Source: Ampelomyces quisqualis
Taxonomy: Eukaryota; Ascomycota; Dothideomycetes; Pleosporales; Phaeosphaeriaceae
DNA: 64,000 nt
Direction: 5' to 3'
NCBI GenBank assembly: GCA_018398575.1
Contig: JAGTXZ010000018.1
Location: 496,001 to 560,000, forward strand
Under the pieces are notes generated by a model. That model was not told the origin of the DNA, searched no databases, and saw nothing but the letters and a program-made list of their open reading frames with translations. Positions 1 through 10,881 of this stretch are shown one piece after another (position 1 is the stretch's first letter; each line of letters begins with the position of its first letter). The translations under genes and the position numbers were made by a program.

Positions 1-2
1 TC

Positions 3-875
3 TTCGGCATCGACAAGTTTAGAGATACGGGACGTCCGGTGCTTTCAGTGCTGGCGGACCCGAACAGCATATTCATGACAGGTCTGGCCCTGTTTCAGCA
101 CCGTAGCCTGTACGCAAACGTCGTCAACGACCGAACAGTGACGTACTACACGGCCGGCATTTCCCAGACAGATCCGTTCGTGAAGCCAGAGAGCGTGAAG
201 ATGAACTACGTATCTGGGTACGACCATGTCATACTGGATGGTGAGCTTCCCGTGTCGCCCAAAGAGCCCGAAGTTCCGCCAGCATTCACGCAACGACTGA
301 CGTCCACGACCTCGACTATCCTAAGTCGTGTTCCGATCGTGGCTTTCCTGACTGTCTTTATACCCATCGGCACAACACTGTTCCTTGTCAACTCGGCGGT
401 TCAATCCTTCCGAAGCTCGCAGCGCATCCGCCTCCACGAAGCGGGCCAAGCAGGCGTCAACATCCAGCAGTACCGCATCGGCAACATGATCAACGCCGTA
501 CGCAGAGAAGCCGAAGGCATGTTTGAGAACGTCAACAACACACAGGAGTCAGACTACTTGTCCGCCGCAAGTTCAGAAGTCGCTTCCCCCACACAACCAG
601 CCACCCCAGGACCCGTGCGCAAAGACTCCGAGTCAGACATTGCGTCCGTCGCGGAGAAGAAGCACGCTCCGCGGCTAGATTTCCCCACACTCGCCCTGAC
701 ACAGGACCAATTCAGCATGATCGAGGCCCTGGATACTATCGGCTTCAAAAAACATCCAGTCTACATCCACAACCACCGCCATTCGCACGCAGCCATCGTT
801 GTGCGCACAGACAAAAAGTCCTTTGACGAAGGCCGCATCGTCATCAAGCACTGGCTCGACAATCTGCAGCTTTAA
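3..875 (+). CDS. DUF676 lipase/serine esterase, C-terminal part (5' truncated)
   Basis: The reading frame is open from base 3 at the window edge and runs to a TAA at 875, giving about 290 residues. The upstream part, with the catalytic alpha/beta-hydrolase core, is missing. The start of the fragment (FGIDKFRDTGRP, then LSVLADPNSIF) and the following 'HRSLYANVVNDRTVTYYTAGI' stretch resemble the C-terminal part of fungal DUF676 putative lipases (the yeast Rog1/YOR059C group). A hydrophobic segment around residues 110-130 of the fragment (VPIVAFLTVFIPIGTTLFLV) could be a membrane anchor. A Ser/Pro-rich linker and a conserved tail ending HWLDNLQL follow. The family cleaves acyl glycerols or phospholipids. 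Substrate and location cannot be read from this fragment. Family assignment is by recall of conserved strings. Confidence 0.75.
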   Translation, partial: FGIDKFRDTGRPVLSVLADPNSIFMTGLALFQHRSLYANVVNDRTVTYYTAGISQTDPFVKPESVKMNYVSGYDHVILDGELPVSPKEPEVPPAFTQRLTSTTSTILSRVPIVAFLTVFIPIGTTLFLVNSAVQSFRSSQRIRLHEAGQAGVNIQQYRIGNMINAVRREAEGMFENVNNTQESDYLSAASSEVASPTQPATPGPVRKDSESDIASVAEKKHAPRLDFPTLALTQDQFSMIEALDTIGFKKHPVYIHNHRHSHAAIVVRTDKKSFDEGRIVIKHWLDNLQL

Positions 876-1980
876 CCAACCGCCTTGACGAATTTCCTCC
901 CGTCTTCCCTTATTTTATTTTTCTACCACATTCTCGTTTGCTAGTGCATGCATTCCAGCGATCGGCGTCGGGTGGTGCCAAAATAAGGGCATGAACAAAC
1001 CGCCATGGCGAATCCTCGCCGAGGGTCATATTTGTTGAATAGTCTTCGGGGACGTGCGTGTATACATCGATACATACATACCATGTTAATGAAATCAACT
1101 TCCATCTGTTCAACTCCTCACATCATGTCGTATCGTGTCGTGGTCGGTTTCATTACAGACTAGGGTTCATCTCTTTTGCACAATAATGGCATGATATCAT
1201 TTCGACGAAAAAGTAAAAAAGGCACGGATGCAGGCGTTTCACAGCTAATTATCCGCCCCGAGTCGGGCCCGGTTCGGATGGCTCGTGCGCTTGGATGACG
1301 TGTAGATGGCTGCACATTTAGTCAACCACCAGTATCTTAACCATTACATGATGAAATTCTATCATCTTTGGAGGGAACTCAACCCTGATATACTAGCTTA
1401 TCTTTCCCTAGTTTGCTTTCCATATACGCTCTGTAGTATTACTCTACAGACATAAATACGTTTAAACTACAGAGTATATTTATTCTAGTAGGTAACAGGT
1501 TTGCTATACTCCGTATGGTCGGTTGACGTGCCACCACGACCCCTGCGCGGCAAGGCGGCAGTATGCATAACATGTACCCGATCAAGCAAAAACTGCGCTA
1601 GCTTTAGAAGGTTATAAAACGTTCTTGAATTCTTCATTCGGGGTAGGCATAATCGCTGATGTGGCAAGGGCTTATTGCCATACCTAACAACAGAATTCGC
1701 CGTTGAGCCCGAGTGTGAGGAGCTGGTGGGTATCAATATAGTTGTAAAAAAGAACCAAAAAAACCATGTGCTCCAGGAACGCTGAGACATAAGATGCGGC
1801 CACCAAGTGCTGGTAATATGCTGTTGGAGAAGAGGAAAAAAGTCAATGGCTAGATATCCATGAAGAAACAATTAGATGCTGCCGGCCAATAACCGCCATG
1901 GACATGCTAGTGTGTGCGCCAATTGCGCCCCACGCCGTGAGCGAAAAGTGTTATATATGTACAGAGTAGAAGGAAAAAGA
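876..1980. other. intergenic between convergent lipase and glycosyltransferase genes
   Basis: No ORF here looks coding. The stretch holds the 3' ends of two convergent genes. One copy of the 9-mer TACTCCGTA lies at 1507-1515. An imperfect inverted repeat (CTCTGTAGT near 1429 and ACTACAGAG near 1466) could form a small hairpin. The 128-residue reverse-strand ORF at 1485-1871 has no recognisable composition or motif and is treated as chance. Confidence 0.5.
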
Positions 1981-3350
1981 TCACACCATTCGAATTTGGT
2001 TTGTGTTCTCGTTTGTTTGTGGTGTGTCTCTCTGGTCCTTGAGACACAATCCGCGGCGTCCGACGTGTTCTTGGAGGAGCCGCAAGCGATGCGTGTCGGC
2101 GTCGTCAAAGGCGAAAGCACCAGTCCAGAAGCCGCAGCCGATATTCGTAGTCTCTTTGCGATGGTAGACTTGTGCATACCCCGCCAAGTCTACAGGTGGA
2201 ATGCCAGGCCATTCGCCCATGTTTGCGCCTATCTCGTCAACGAGGCTGTGGCCGGGCATGTGGTGGAATAGCTCCGAGTTCAGCGTCCAGCAGCGGAGGC
2301 CTGGACTTTGGATTTTTTTGTGTAACTCGGAGTTATTCGGCGCCATAGTAGTTGACGGCGTCTGCGATCCTTCCCTGCAAGCATTCAAAAGAGCGACATC
2401 GAACGCTCGCGGGCCATCCTTCTTGAGCTTTGGTGGCGCCAGGTCGTTGAGTAATCGTTCGGCAGCGGGTCGTGTAAGAGCATATCCGAAAGAACATAGA
2501 GGGAACTTGGACCGGTGGAATACTCGAGTGTGCGCAGGGATACTTAGCCTATCAAACAAGGTTTGCGTAAACGGATGCAGGTCCGAAGGTGAAGGAAGAG
2601 TTGGGTCTTGGTACTGGATGTGGGGCATAGTGGTCAAGTTGTAGTGCTTGTCTAGTCGCGGTCCATAGTCGCCCACCTCCTCGAAGTAGTCACCACAGTG
2701 ACCCAGATAGAGCAGATCCCAGGCATTGTGGTCGCCCCAGTACTGCGTGTGGTGGCTGTCAAAGTTTGCGAAGGGGTGGAATGAGCGTTGTGGGGGTAGG
2801 AGTTGGCGGACAGCCCTGGCAGCGAGGGGAATCTGAGTGGTGCGGAGACGGATATCCCAGTCGACATCGTCTTCGAGGATAAGAGCTGTGTCGAGACCCG
2901 AGTTGAGGAACCTAGGCACGGCGTTAGGGATGCGTCACGGGTGTAAGCGAAGCGAGGCTGCAGGATGGCAGCGATGGCTTACCACTGCAGGACGTTGCGA
3001 TGGCCCAACCAGGCTAGTATGGAGCCTCGTTGAACCTTGTCTTGGCCATCAATGAAGCTTTGCAGGTCGCCTTCGGTCCACTCGGGCTGCTTCGGTATGG
3101 TGAGCTCGACGCTGGTGACGTTTGCGGCCTGGACGAGGGCATGCCGCCGTTCCGAGCCCTCTCTTGAGACGACGACGACTGCACCGAATCCGAGGGTGCT
3201 GTTGGCGGGCAACTCGACGGGGCGCGAGTCGAATGAAGACAACCACTGGCGAGATGTGCGATGGGCATTGCTGTTGTGGTGGAGGTAGACAAGAAGAACG
3301 AGAGTGAGGGCGAGCAGCAGCGGGACTGGGCGCTTTCTAGACGCAAGCAT
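1981..3350 (-). CDS. glycosyltransferase family 25 protein, type II membrane
   Basis: Two exons, 3350-2983 and 2911-1981, joined over a 71-nt GTAAGC...CTAG intron, give 432 residues. The junction rebuilds Q-W-F-L-N-S-G-L-D. After a short basic N-terminus (LASRKRP) there is one hydrophobic segment at about residues 9-23, typical of a Golgi/ER signal anchor. The catalytic hallmark is ALILEDDVDWD, the acidic metal/nucleotide-sugar motif of the GT25 (LPS-biosynthesis type) fold. Further on are a 'WDLLYLGHCG' stretch and a C-terminal half with several Cys residues. GT25 enzymes move a hexose from a nucleotide sugar. The acceptor here is unknown. The start is the ATG directly before the signal anchor. 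It is transcribed away from the palmitoyltransferase gene. Confidence 0.8.
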
Positions 3351-4028
3351 GTCTGGCTAAACAAGGTAAAGAAACAGAAGTGAAGTGTTAGAGTGGAGCG
3401 GTATCGAGACTGGGGGAGAGAGAGAGCAAGAAGGCATGCTCGTGGGCGTGGTATAGGGCGTGGGGGGAGGGCAGGTGCGCGACGGCATCAGGGGCGGGCA
3501 GCAGCAGAAGGCTCTGATTGTTGCAGGCTGTGGAGTACAGCCGCTGCGGCCGGGATCTGGCATGTTGGACATAGCAGTTGTGACATGGAGCGTGAAATGA
3601 ACTGCGAGTGTGGGCCCGGGAGTGACGGACGTGCCAGTGACCCTGCCGGCGTGGGTCCTTGGGTGCTGAGTCCTGAATATGTACGGAGTACGGTACAGCG
3701 TACGGAGTACACTGTACTCCATGGACCAGATAGCTACACAAAAGCTGCGCGCCGTCGTCTTGTCACCCGTGTCCTATACGCTGTACGGGACGGGGGGCCT
3801 TCGGGTCACGTGAGTCTGTCTTCTGGCCGTGAAACACGCGCTCGGCCGCGCTGAAACGGCCTGTGCAGCACCAGCCCTGGTCGAGGCTGGTGTTGATTCC
3901 TGATTGCTGATTCCTGGTTCCTGACTCCTGGTGCCTGTTTCCTGACTCCCGATGCTGCCATGATCTGGACGACGTCGCCTCCCACACCACCACCCTGACA
4001 TGCCCGGCTTCGCGACGCCCCCGTGACC
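3351..4028. promoter_or_regulatory. divergent promoter between GT25 and PFA3 genes
   Basis: These 678 bases separate two divergent start codons, so they must carry both promoters. They contain two TACGGAGTA copies (3682-3690 and 3701-3709) and a partial third (ACTCC near 3716). From about 3893 to 3950 there is a run of degenerate 7-mers of the type TTCCTGA/TTCCTGG. Several 100+ residue ORFs here are low-complexity and lack start context. No clear TATA element was identified. Confidence 0.5.
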
Positions 4029-5819
4029 ATGGCCACGCTCGGCTCGCCCTCGCGAACCATGCGCCGCCGCGGATGGGCCAGAAAGGTCGAGCGCCACTGC
4101 TGCACCGCCATCACCTACCTGCCCCTCGCCTTTGTCTACGGCCTGACCTCGTGGGCCTGCTGGGTCGAGGCCGGCATCGGCTTCGTGCCCGCGAAGCATG
4201 CCTGGACGGGCAAACTCTCCTCCGCGCTCGGCGTCTTCTTCTACCTCATGCTCAACTGGAGCTACACCACGGCCGTCTTCACCGACCCCGGCTCGCCCCT
4301 CGCCCGCCACGACGGCTACAACCACCTGCCCGCACAGGAGGCCGCCGCGCTGCAGTACACCTCCTTCACCGTGAAAGCCTCGGACGGCGGCGTGCGCTTC
4401 TGCAACAAGTGCCAGTCCGCGAAGCCCGACCGCGCCCACCACTGCTCCACGTGCAAGCGCTGCGTGCTGAAGATGGACCACCACTGCCCGTGGCTCGCGA
4501 CGTGTGTGGGGCTGCGCAACTACAAGCCCTTCCTGCTTTTCCTGCTCTACCTGACCCTCTTCTGCTGGATTTCCTTTGCCGCCTCGGCGACATGGGTGTG
4601 GACGGAGATCCTGAGTGACGGCCAGTACCAAGAGTCGTTCATGCCTGTCAACTACGTTTTGCTCGCCGTCCTGTCTGGCATCATCGGCATCGTCATCACA
4701 GGCTTCACCGCCTGGCATTTGTGGCTGGTCTGCAAGGGCCAAACCACCATCGAGAGCTTGGAGAAGACGCGTTACCTCTCGCCGCTCCGAAACACCATGA
4801 AGCACAATCTGAACGACCGCAACTACCTCGATGCCCAAGCCAACGGCCGCCTGAGCATCGGGGACCAGCTGCGCGAGATCCACGCGAATGTGCTCCCGGG
4901 CGTGACAAGACCAGAAGAAGGTGAGATCCCCCCGCAATCTCCAGCCCCACGTGATGCGCCAATGAGCAACGGCTACGCACCCCCAGCCTACGACTCGTAC
5001 GAGCAGCGGGAACGTCAACAGAATCAAGATCGCTACGACAGCTACCTTGACGAAAGAGACAACGAGCAGCTTCCAAACGCCTTCGACCTCGGCCCGAAGC
5101 GCAACCTCGGGCATGTCTTTGGACCATCTCCTTTGAAATGGTTCCTGCCCATTGTCACCACAACTGGCGACGGCTGGTCCTGGGAGCCCAGTCCGAAATG
5201 GCTAGCGGCAAGGGAGAGCATAAAACAGGCAAGAGAGGCCGAGGAACGCATCCAGAAGCAGCGTGAGCGAGCTGCTGGCTGGGGTGTTCCTTCTCCAACT
5301 GAACCTGAATTTAGGCGTCCCGTCAGAACCGCCCAGGGTTGGCAGCCGGGCCAGTACAATCAACCAGTGTCGCGACAACCTCACCGACCAGAACGGCAGT
5401 CGCCTCTCCGACAAGACGAACCCGCAAGATATCTGACCACCTTGAACGCCGTAGTAAAGTCGCCCATGGAAGGGAGACGGAGTCCGAGCAAAGCAGATCA
5501 GATCTTGGGCAGGGAGTACGGCATGTACGCTGATGGCGATGTGCAATTACAAAACATCGATCGACGGAAATTCGATCAATACAACTACGTCTCCGAGGAC
5601 GAAGACGACGATGACGACGACTACGAAGTCTCGAGCGACGAGCAAGCTGCCGACCAAAAGCGCGCTCAACGCCCAGCCACTGGCCCGCCACAAAAGCCCA
5701 CACAGAACTGGAAGGACATCCCAGAAGGCTTCTTGGACCCCACTCCGCAACGCAAGAAGAGCACAAGTCGGGAACGAAACCAGAACAAAAAGGGCGAATG
5801 GGACGACTGGGCCACGTGA
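4029..5819 (+). CDS. PFA3: DHHC palmitoyltransferase, Pfa3 type
   Basis: A single exon of 596 residues. The first ATG in good context (GACCATGG) is at 4029. Four hydrophobic segments lie at about residues 22-45, 58-78, 168-192 and 205-235. The cysteine-rich domain sits between the second and third: CNKC, then HHCSTCKRCVLKMDHHCPW, with DHHC at about residue 150. The adjoining TCVGLRNYKPF stretch matches the Pfa3 group, which S-acylates the vacuolar fusion factor Vac8 in yeast. DHHC enzymes form an acyl-cysteine intermediate and pass palmitate to substrate cysteines at the cytosolic membrane face. The C-terminal half is long, charged and probably disordered, with an acidic Glu/Asp run near residues 520-530 and many Arg/Pro. 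The yeast enzyme is much shorter. Assignment to Pfa3 is by sequence similarity from memory. Confidence 0.88.
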   Translation: MATLGSPSRTMRRRGWARKVERHCCTAITYLPLAFVYGLTSWACWVEAGIGFVPAKHAWTGKLSSALGVFFYLMLNWSYTTAVFTDPGSPLARHDGYNHLPAQEAAALQYTSFTVKASDGGVRFCNKCQSAKPDRAHHCSTCKRCVLKMDHHCPWLATCVGLRNYKPFLLFLLYLTLFCWISFAASATWVWTEILSDGQYQESFMPVNYVLLAVLSGIIGIVITGFTAWHLWLVCKGQTTIESLEKTRYLSPLRNTMKHNLNDRNYLDAQANGRLSIGDQLREIHANVLPGVTRPEEGEIPPQSPAPRDAPMSNGYAPPAYDSYEQRERQQNQDRYDSYLDERDNEQLPNAFDLGPKRNLGHVFGPSPLKWFLPIVTTTGDGWSWEPSPKWLAARESIKQAREAEERIQKQRERAAGWGVPSPTEPEFRRPVRTAQGWQPGQYNQPVSRQPHRPERQSPLRQDEPARYLTTLNAVVKSPMEGRRSPSKADQILGREYGMYADGDVQLQNIDRRKFDQYNYVSEDEDDDDDDYEVSSDEQAADQKRAQRPATGPPQKPTQNWKDIPEGFLDPTPQRKKSTSRERNQNKKGEWDDWAT

Positions 5820-8155
5820 ACCAGCGCAGTTGCAATAAGGACATATAACCAGCCCGTCGGGATGTTCACCTACTCTTTTATTTTGCATACGTCAGAGCAT
5901 TTCAGCAACTTGGCTTCTCTCTCGATCTCTTGCATACACATACAACCGCTGTTGCCGTGTACAGCTAGCACATATTGCACGTCATATGTTATTGTATGTT
6001 GAAGGAATCAAACTACCATTCTTATTTACCCTCGCCTCCATGCAGCAATGCACCGGACTACCCCTGGGCTACTCATCTTTTCCCGCCTTCACCTCACACA
6101 GGCAAACGATCAATCTTTGCTCCTTGTGTCATGGAGATTAATTTATATACGCACTTTGTTTTGAGATTGCTTCATCGTTGTGGTGGTGCCCAGTGCCCGC
6201 AAAGCTTCTGCGCAATTCGTCTTTTGTCTACGCCTTGTGCATTGTATATCCTACCTCTCTCTGCCTTGTAACGCTTCTGTCTCGCGGATATTATCTTCAC
6301 TGGCATACACTAGTCTAGCATACCTACGGCAGTAGATACGGAGTGGAATGGAGTGGAGTAGAGTGCGTGCATACAACGCGGATAAGTAGGTGCAGAGATG
6401 TAAGGCATTACGCGTGTCAAGGTGGTTTTTGATGCTAGATGCGATAACGTGTGCTTTGCGGGGTAGCACATGATAGAAGTAGGCTCCGTATCAACAATAT
6501 ACCCAGCTTCTCTCCTCTATTCGCTCACTTCGTTATCGTTTGCTCCGAGAATTGAACCCAGGTAGTTGTGATTGCCACATGGCCAAATCATCTTATTCCA
6601 ACGACTTATAGGCTGTGTGTTGCTTCATGCCGGCCCGGGGATTTCCTAACGGGGATGATTCGTTGATCACGCTGCTTCGCGGGAGATACCCTTTTGCTCC
6701 GCGTCAAGTAAACCCCCTTCATCGTCTACCAAGTCTCTCCACCCGCACTCTGACTTTGGCCGACTTCCACGTCTTGTCCTGCACCACAGGTACCTCGTCC
6801 CCCTTTGTTCCGTCACGCCTCCACTAACGCTTTCTTCCAGAGCTTATCGAATGACAGTGCCCTAGCGCAGGCCTTATAATTGCTCGAATCGAAACCGATG
6901 ACAGCGTGTTTTAAAACTATAGGGCGGCAGCGATGCAGCATCATGGCGATCAATGAAGGAATGTCCTAGGCCCATGCAAAGGAGCTACCAGGGTCGAAGC
7001 ATTGAACGAAATAATGCGGGAAGTGGTATTAGCTGGGCAGATTATGCTGGACTATGTAGATGAGCAGGGGGAGGAGAGCGAGAAAGGTGCGACGTTGGAG
7101 GTCGAAAGCGTTGATGAGTAGTTTGTGGAAAAGAGGTCAGCGTCGAATGTACACCAGAATGAGAAGGCGAACGAGGTCAATGAGGGGGGAGAGCGGGACA
7201 ATGGCCTGCAAGAAAGTACCGATATAGACGAGAGCGATACTGATGAGATGATAAAGTAGTCCACGAGTCACTAAAGTAGGAGAAATACACATGGTACATT
7301 CTGGGCCAGTCAGATCCTGAACTTCCCACCCCCATGGCCATCCGCGGCACGTTTGTTCTTGCAGCTCATTCTTCCCGTAATACTTTCGCCATTTTTAAGT
7401 CCATTCCATACGAGTACTTCTCGTTGAATGACGGCGCGTAGTCACGACTCACGACAAACCCTGGTGTCCATGATCAAGCAGTCCAAGCGATTCCAAGTCG
7501 AAGCTGCGTACCCACCCGGCAACGGTGAGATATAACTCAGCACATGCGAGACTATTCCCCCGCCAACGCATCGGCATGTAAAAAGAAAAGAAATCTCATC
7601 TTACAAAAGCGTACTTGGTCCCTAAGCACGTCTTGCTTTCTTCTGTACACGTGACGAGGTAGCATGTCATGTGTTCGCCGCGAGCTTTGGCGCCCGGCCA
7701 GCGCGCTGGATGGAATATGTAGGGTTGGGGGAAGACGTTCGGGCGGCGATAGAGAAGCTGGGGCATGGCTAGCTGTGAAAGGAATACAACGTGACAATGC
7801 TGTCAGGGTGTGAGGCGAGAATACGTAGATCCGCAGAGATGACCTAGTCCTTGTATCGAAACGGTTCAATGGGTACGTAAGGAAAACGACCTACGATCAC
7901 GTCGTAGTAAGCACCTTTTTGGTGAGATGTGCTTGCCCGTTTTGGGTCCGGGGGAGTTTGCTAGATGGTATAAATACAGGTTGTAGATGACCTTGTTTGA
8001 ATAGTAGGCGAGATCGGCAGCCACAAAAGTGGTGTCAGTAGTGAGTTTGATGAAGATCATTTTGCTGTGGCGAGTCACTTGGCTGCTGTGCACATCACCG
8101 CAAGCGCCATGAACCGAATTCAAAATCACATGTGTTTGCTATATACGTGCTTGTG
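5820..8155. other. gene-poor intergenic stretch with one broken ORF
   Basis: About 2.3 kb without an intact gene. It includes a GGAGT-rich patch at about 6339-6365 and a T/C-rich stretch near 6700-6840. The acidic coding-like frame at 7014-7259 is listed separately. Other ORFs (60-105 residues) have no recognisable features. The 3' end of the P450-like gene lies at the right edge. Confidence 0.5.
7014..7259 (+). pseudogene. acidic coding-like frame broken by one in-frame stop
   Basis: From ATG 7014 the frame reads 35 residues (MREVVLAGQIMLDYVDEQ...SVDE), meets TAG at 7119-7121, and continues in the same frame for 45 more residues (FVEKRSASNVHQNEKANEV...ESDTDEMIK) to TAG at 7257. Both halves are rich in Glu, Asp, Asn and Ser. 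The same frame is open and coding-like for at least 14 codons upstream of the ATG (PCKGATRVEALNEI). This looks like the 3' end of a decayed gene with a single nonsense change. The family is not recognised. Chance cannot be excluded at this length. Confidence 0.35.
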
Positions 8156-9916
8156 TCACTTTTTGCTAGAAGTAGTACGCTTCCTGATCCGTACCTCAAC
8201 TTTGTCGAGCGGCTTTAGTATACCAAAAGCAAGCTCCCGCACTGGTGGAAGCACCGCGTCGAATAGCTCAGGATCGCATAGTTGGAGTTCAAACTCGTCG
8301 AGGAAGATGGCCATGGTCGTTGCATGTGCTGCCGGTAGATATTCACGGCCTAGCAGTGGTGGTTGACCACGACCGAAATTTGAGTCCTGACGGTCGAGGC
8401 CATCCACACCACGCAACGGCCCTGCTGAGTTGCTTACTAGCTTACTTGACTTCGATTTTTCAAGGAACCGCTCTGGCCAGAACTCCTCAAGTGGTTTTTC
8501 GACTGTCTTCGATTGCAAGTTTGTCGATTCTTGTGAGTGAAGGGCGAGATCATGCAAGAATGTGATGATTGGTACCTCATTATGAACCTGCCAATGATCA
8601 TCAAGTACTAGGCCCTTGTGTTTGATATAAACCTCGATCGGCGCTGTACGTAGACGTACGGTTTCTGCCAGAAGCGAGTCCATGAAAGGCAAGTTCGTGA
8701 TGCCGTTTATGTTGTAAGTTGCACCAGAGGACGGACTGTAGCGAGAAACGCTGATTGTCAGTCTCTTCGCAAGTTCTGGCCTTCGTGCAAGCTCCAGGAG
8801 GGACCACGTGACGCAGGGAACCAGTGCCGATGTCGTTCTAGAGTACACGATTAGTACAGGCCGCATGAAATGAATTTGGACTCACTCGTGTATAATACTC
8901 AACATTTCTGCTGCTCGTGCTCTCACGTCCATACATTCTATTTGCGCGAGAGCCTCGTCCCTCTCTTGCGAAAATTTCAGCCCCTTGAGCTCGTCCCATA
9001 CAGGATCTGATCCCATGATCCTCGCAAACTCTGAACCACTGTGGTTCACTTTCAACCACTCTTCGATGCCCTGTAGCAGTCGCTCTCGAACCTGTGATGC
9101 CGCGCCGGGGACCCAGTAGCGTGGAAGCCCTGGAAAGAACCCTTCAAACGCATCTACAAACTCCCAGTAGTCCTTGACTATATTCGGATATTGCTTGAAG
9201 ATATCTTTACCGAAAAGCCATGTCAGGTGGCAGCGCGTGATTACTTGTCGAAGGAACGACCAAGAGTCCTCGATCTGTGTCCAGCTGCCGACCTGAAACA
9301 TCTTATCGTTCAAGCTGCAGGACAGAATTGTCATGTATACTTCAATATTGGCGGACAAAGACATGCCGGTGAGATGTTTCTGGGTCACTGCAACATGTGC
9401 GTGCTGAAGCGTGGATCCCTCTGCCGTATTAATACCTTCGTTCGCGTAAAGATCTAGGGCAGCCCGTGGCGAATCATACAGTTTGTCGAAATGCTCGAGG
9501 CGAGAAGCAGCCGGTGTGACCACTTGTAATGCTGAAAGTACTTTTTTGACGTGCTTCGGATCCCGAACAACGACAAGTGGCTGTGGGCCAGCTCTAACAC
9601 AGAAAGGATCGCGGCTGTCATGCTTTTTTCTGTATTTCTCATAAGCATGGATTTGGAGAACGAGGCAAAAATTTGCTTACAGCAGCTGTGCAAAGTACTT
9701 CTGCGGGCCAGTGCTTGCCAGGCTGAATGCATGGAAGACACCAGGCACATGGTATGGGACAGTAGGTGGCACTTTGCCCACCCTTTTACTGCGTGCTCTT
9801 CGTTGGAAGGAGGACCGTGAACTGTAATATGTGGCGAGAGGTACGATAATCAGAGTCAAAATAAAAGCCAGCTCGGGGTAACGAGCCCAAAAGGAGAATA
9901 ATCCAAGTAGGGGCAT
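8156..9916 (-). CDS. cytochrome P450-like protein lacking the heme-ligand cysteine
   Basis: Three exons (9916-9681, 9629-8886, 8837-8156) give 553 residues. Intron 1 is 51 nt (GTAAGC...ACAG). Intron 2 is 48 nt with a TACTAATC branch site and a CTAG acceptor. An N-terminal membrane anchor (PELAFILTLIIVPLATYY) marks an ER P450. The I-helix reads IIHETTSA, keeping E-T-T but not the usual A-G. The ExxR motif is ETVR at about residue 385, and the PERF-like motif is FWPERF. The heme-binding loop reads NFGRGQPPLLGREY: the invariant cysteine (FxxGxxxC) is Leu488, encoded CTG at 8356-8354. Without the thiolate, normal monooxygenase chemistry is not expected. It may be a non-catalytic relative or an early pseudogene. 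Intron 1 contains an in-frame TAA if unspliced. The conventional start would be ATG 9916; an in-frame GTG lies further upstream. Confidence 0.75.
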
Positions 9917-10881
9917 TTTTGAAGCTGTGTCAAAGATGGTTTTGGCGATGCGCCATGAGTTTTTCTGTAGCACACGGTGGGTGCCTTGTGCAGAGGACAG
10001 GTTTCAAGAAAGGCTGAGCCCCGAGATAGTTATAATTTGCAACTGCGCGTTTGGCTCTGCCTCACAGTGTTATTCGCGAGGGCCGTAAGAGAGGAATAGC
10101 TGTGATTGATATCAAAGCTAAGACAAGATGAGGTCCAGGGCAGGGTCTCAATTCTCTTTGGACCAAGACGGCTAGCGGCGGTTGATCCTCGGTGCTAGAA
10201 GAGACCCAGGTCTTGCGTCACTCATGATCCATCATTAACGAAGCCGCTTAACATTAGGACTCCTGTCTGCATGCATCTCTTCTCAATCGTCAATTCTGAT
10301 CATGAAAAGCGCTGTCACATCCGAGCGTCTGCCTTGAAGAGCATTCGACGCGAATGTGATAGTTTACAATAACTATAATCGGTCGAAAGTTTCGGGTTCT
10401 GCGACAGGGGAAATTCAATGGCCAACATGATCTCTTCCAGAGTCTGTACGACAGCGGCATTTCAACTGCAACCTAGCACGTGTAACACCTTGAGAAGGAA
10501 GCATGCAAGAATAAGATACTTCGCTGAACGCTGAATAACCAAACACCCTCAACACGGCGCTCAGTCTCGAATGTGCAGAACACTTAGCAGCCTCTCGAAA
10601 CGTGCGAGTACCAGTGACGATTGTGGCAAAACACGATGAGCCAAGAAGATTGGAGTTGGTAAGTCAAGAGCATGTTGTAGGTCACCTGAGGCGGTTTCGC
10701 TGTCTGGGTGTTGTGGCCGAAGTTTGGGTGTAATGTCTAGTCATCCCGGTTCTAAGCTCACCCACAAATGCACTGCCCTTTCACCAACGTCGGGTAAACC
10801 AGCCACTTGTTGGTAAGGCTGAGGAGAGGAAATAAAGGATACGGAAGCCAGGACACCGGTTGTCTTCACACCGCCAATACC

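Noticed and set aside
1485..1871. 128-residue reverse-strand ORF
   Set aside because: Aromatic/Ser/Thr-rich chance-like composition, no ATG context, no neighbouring splice sites that extend it.
3774..5114. 446-residue reverse-strand ORF
   Set aside because: It is antisense to the palmitoyltransferase gene and its length follows from the GC-rich codon use of that gene. It has no family features.
6535..6625. Reverse-strand tRNA candidate with B-box-like GGTTCAATTC and a GTG triplet
   Set aside because: The T arm pairs, but no matching 5' acceptor strand or D arm was found and the anticodon stem does not pair.
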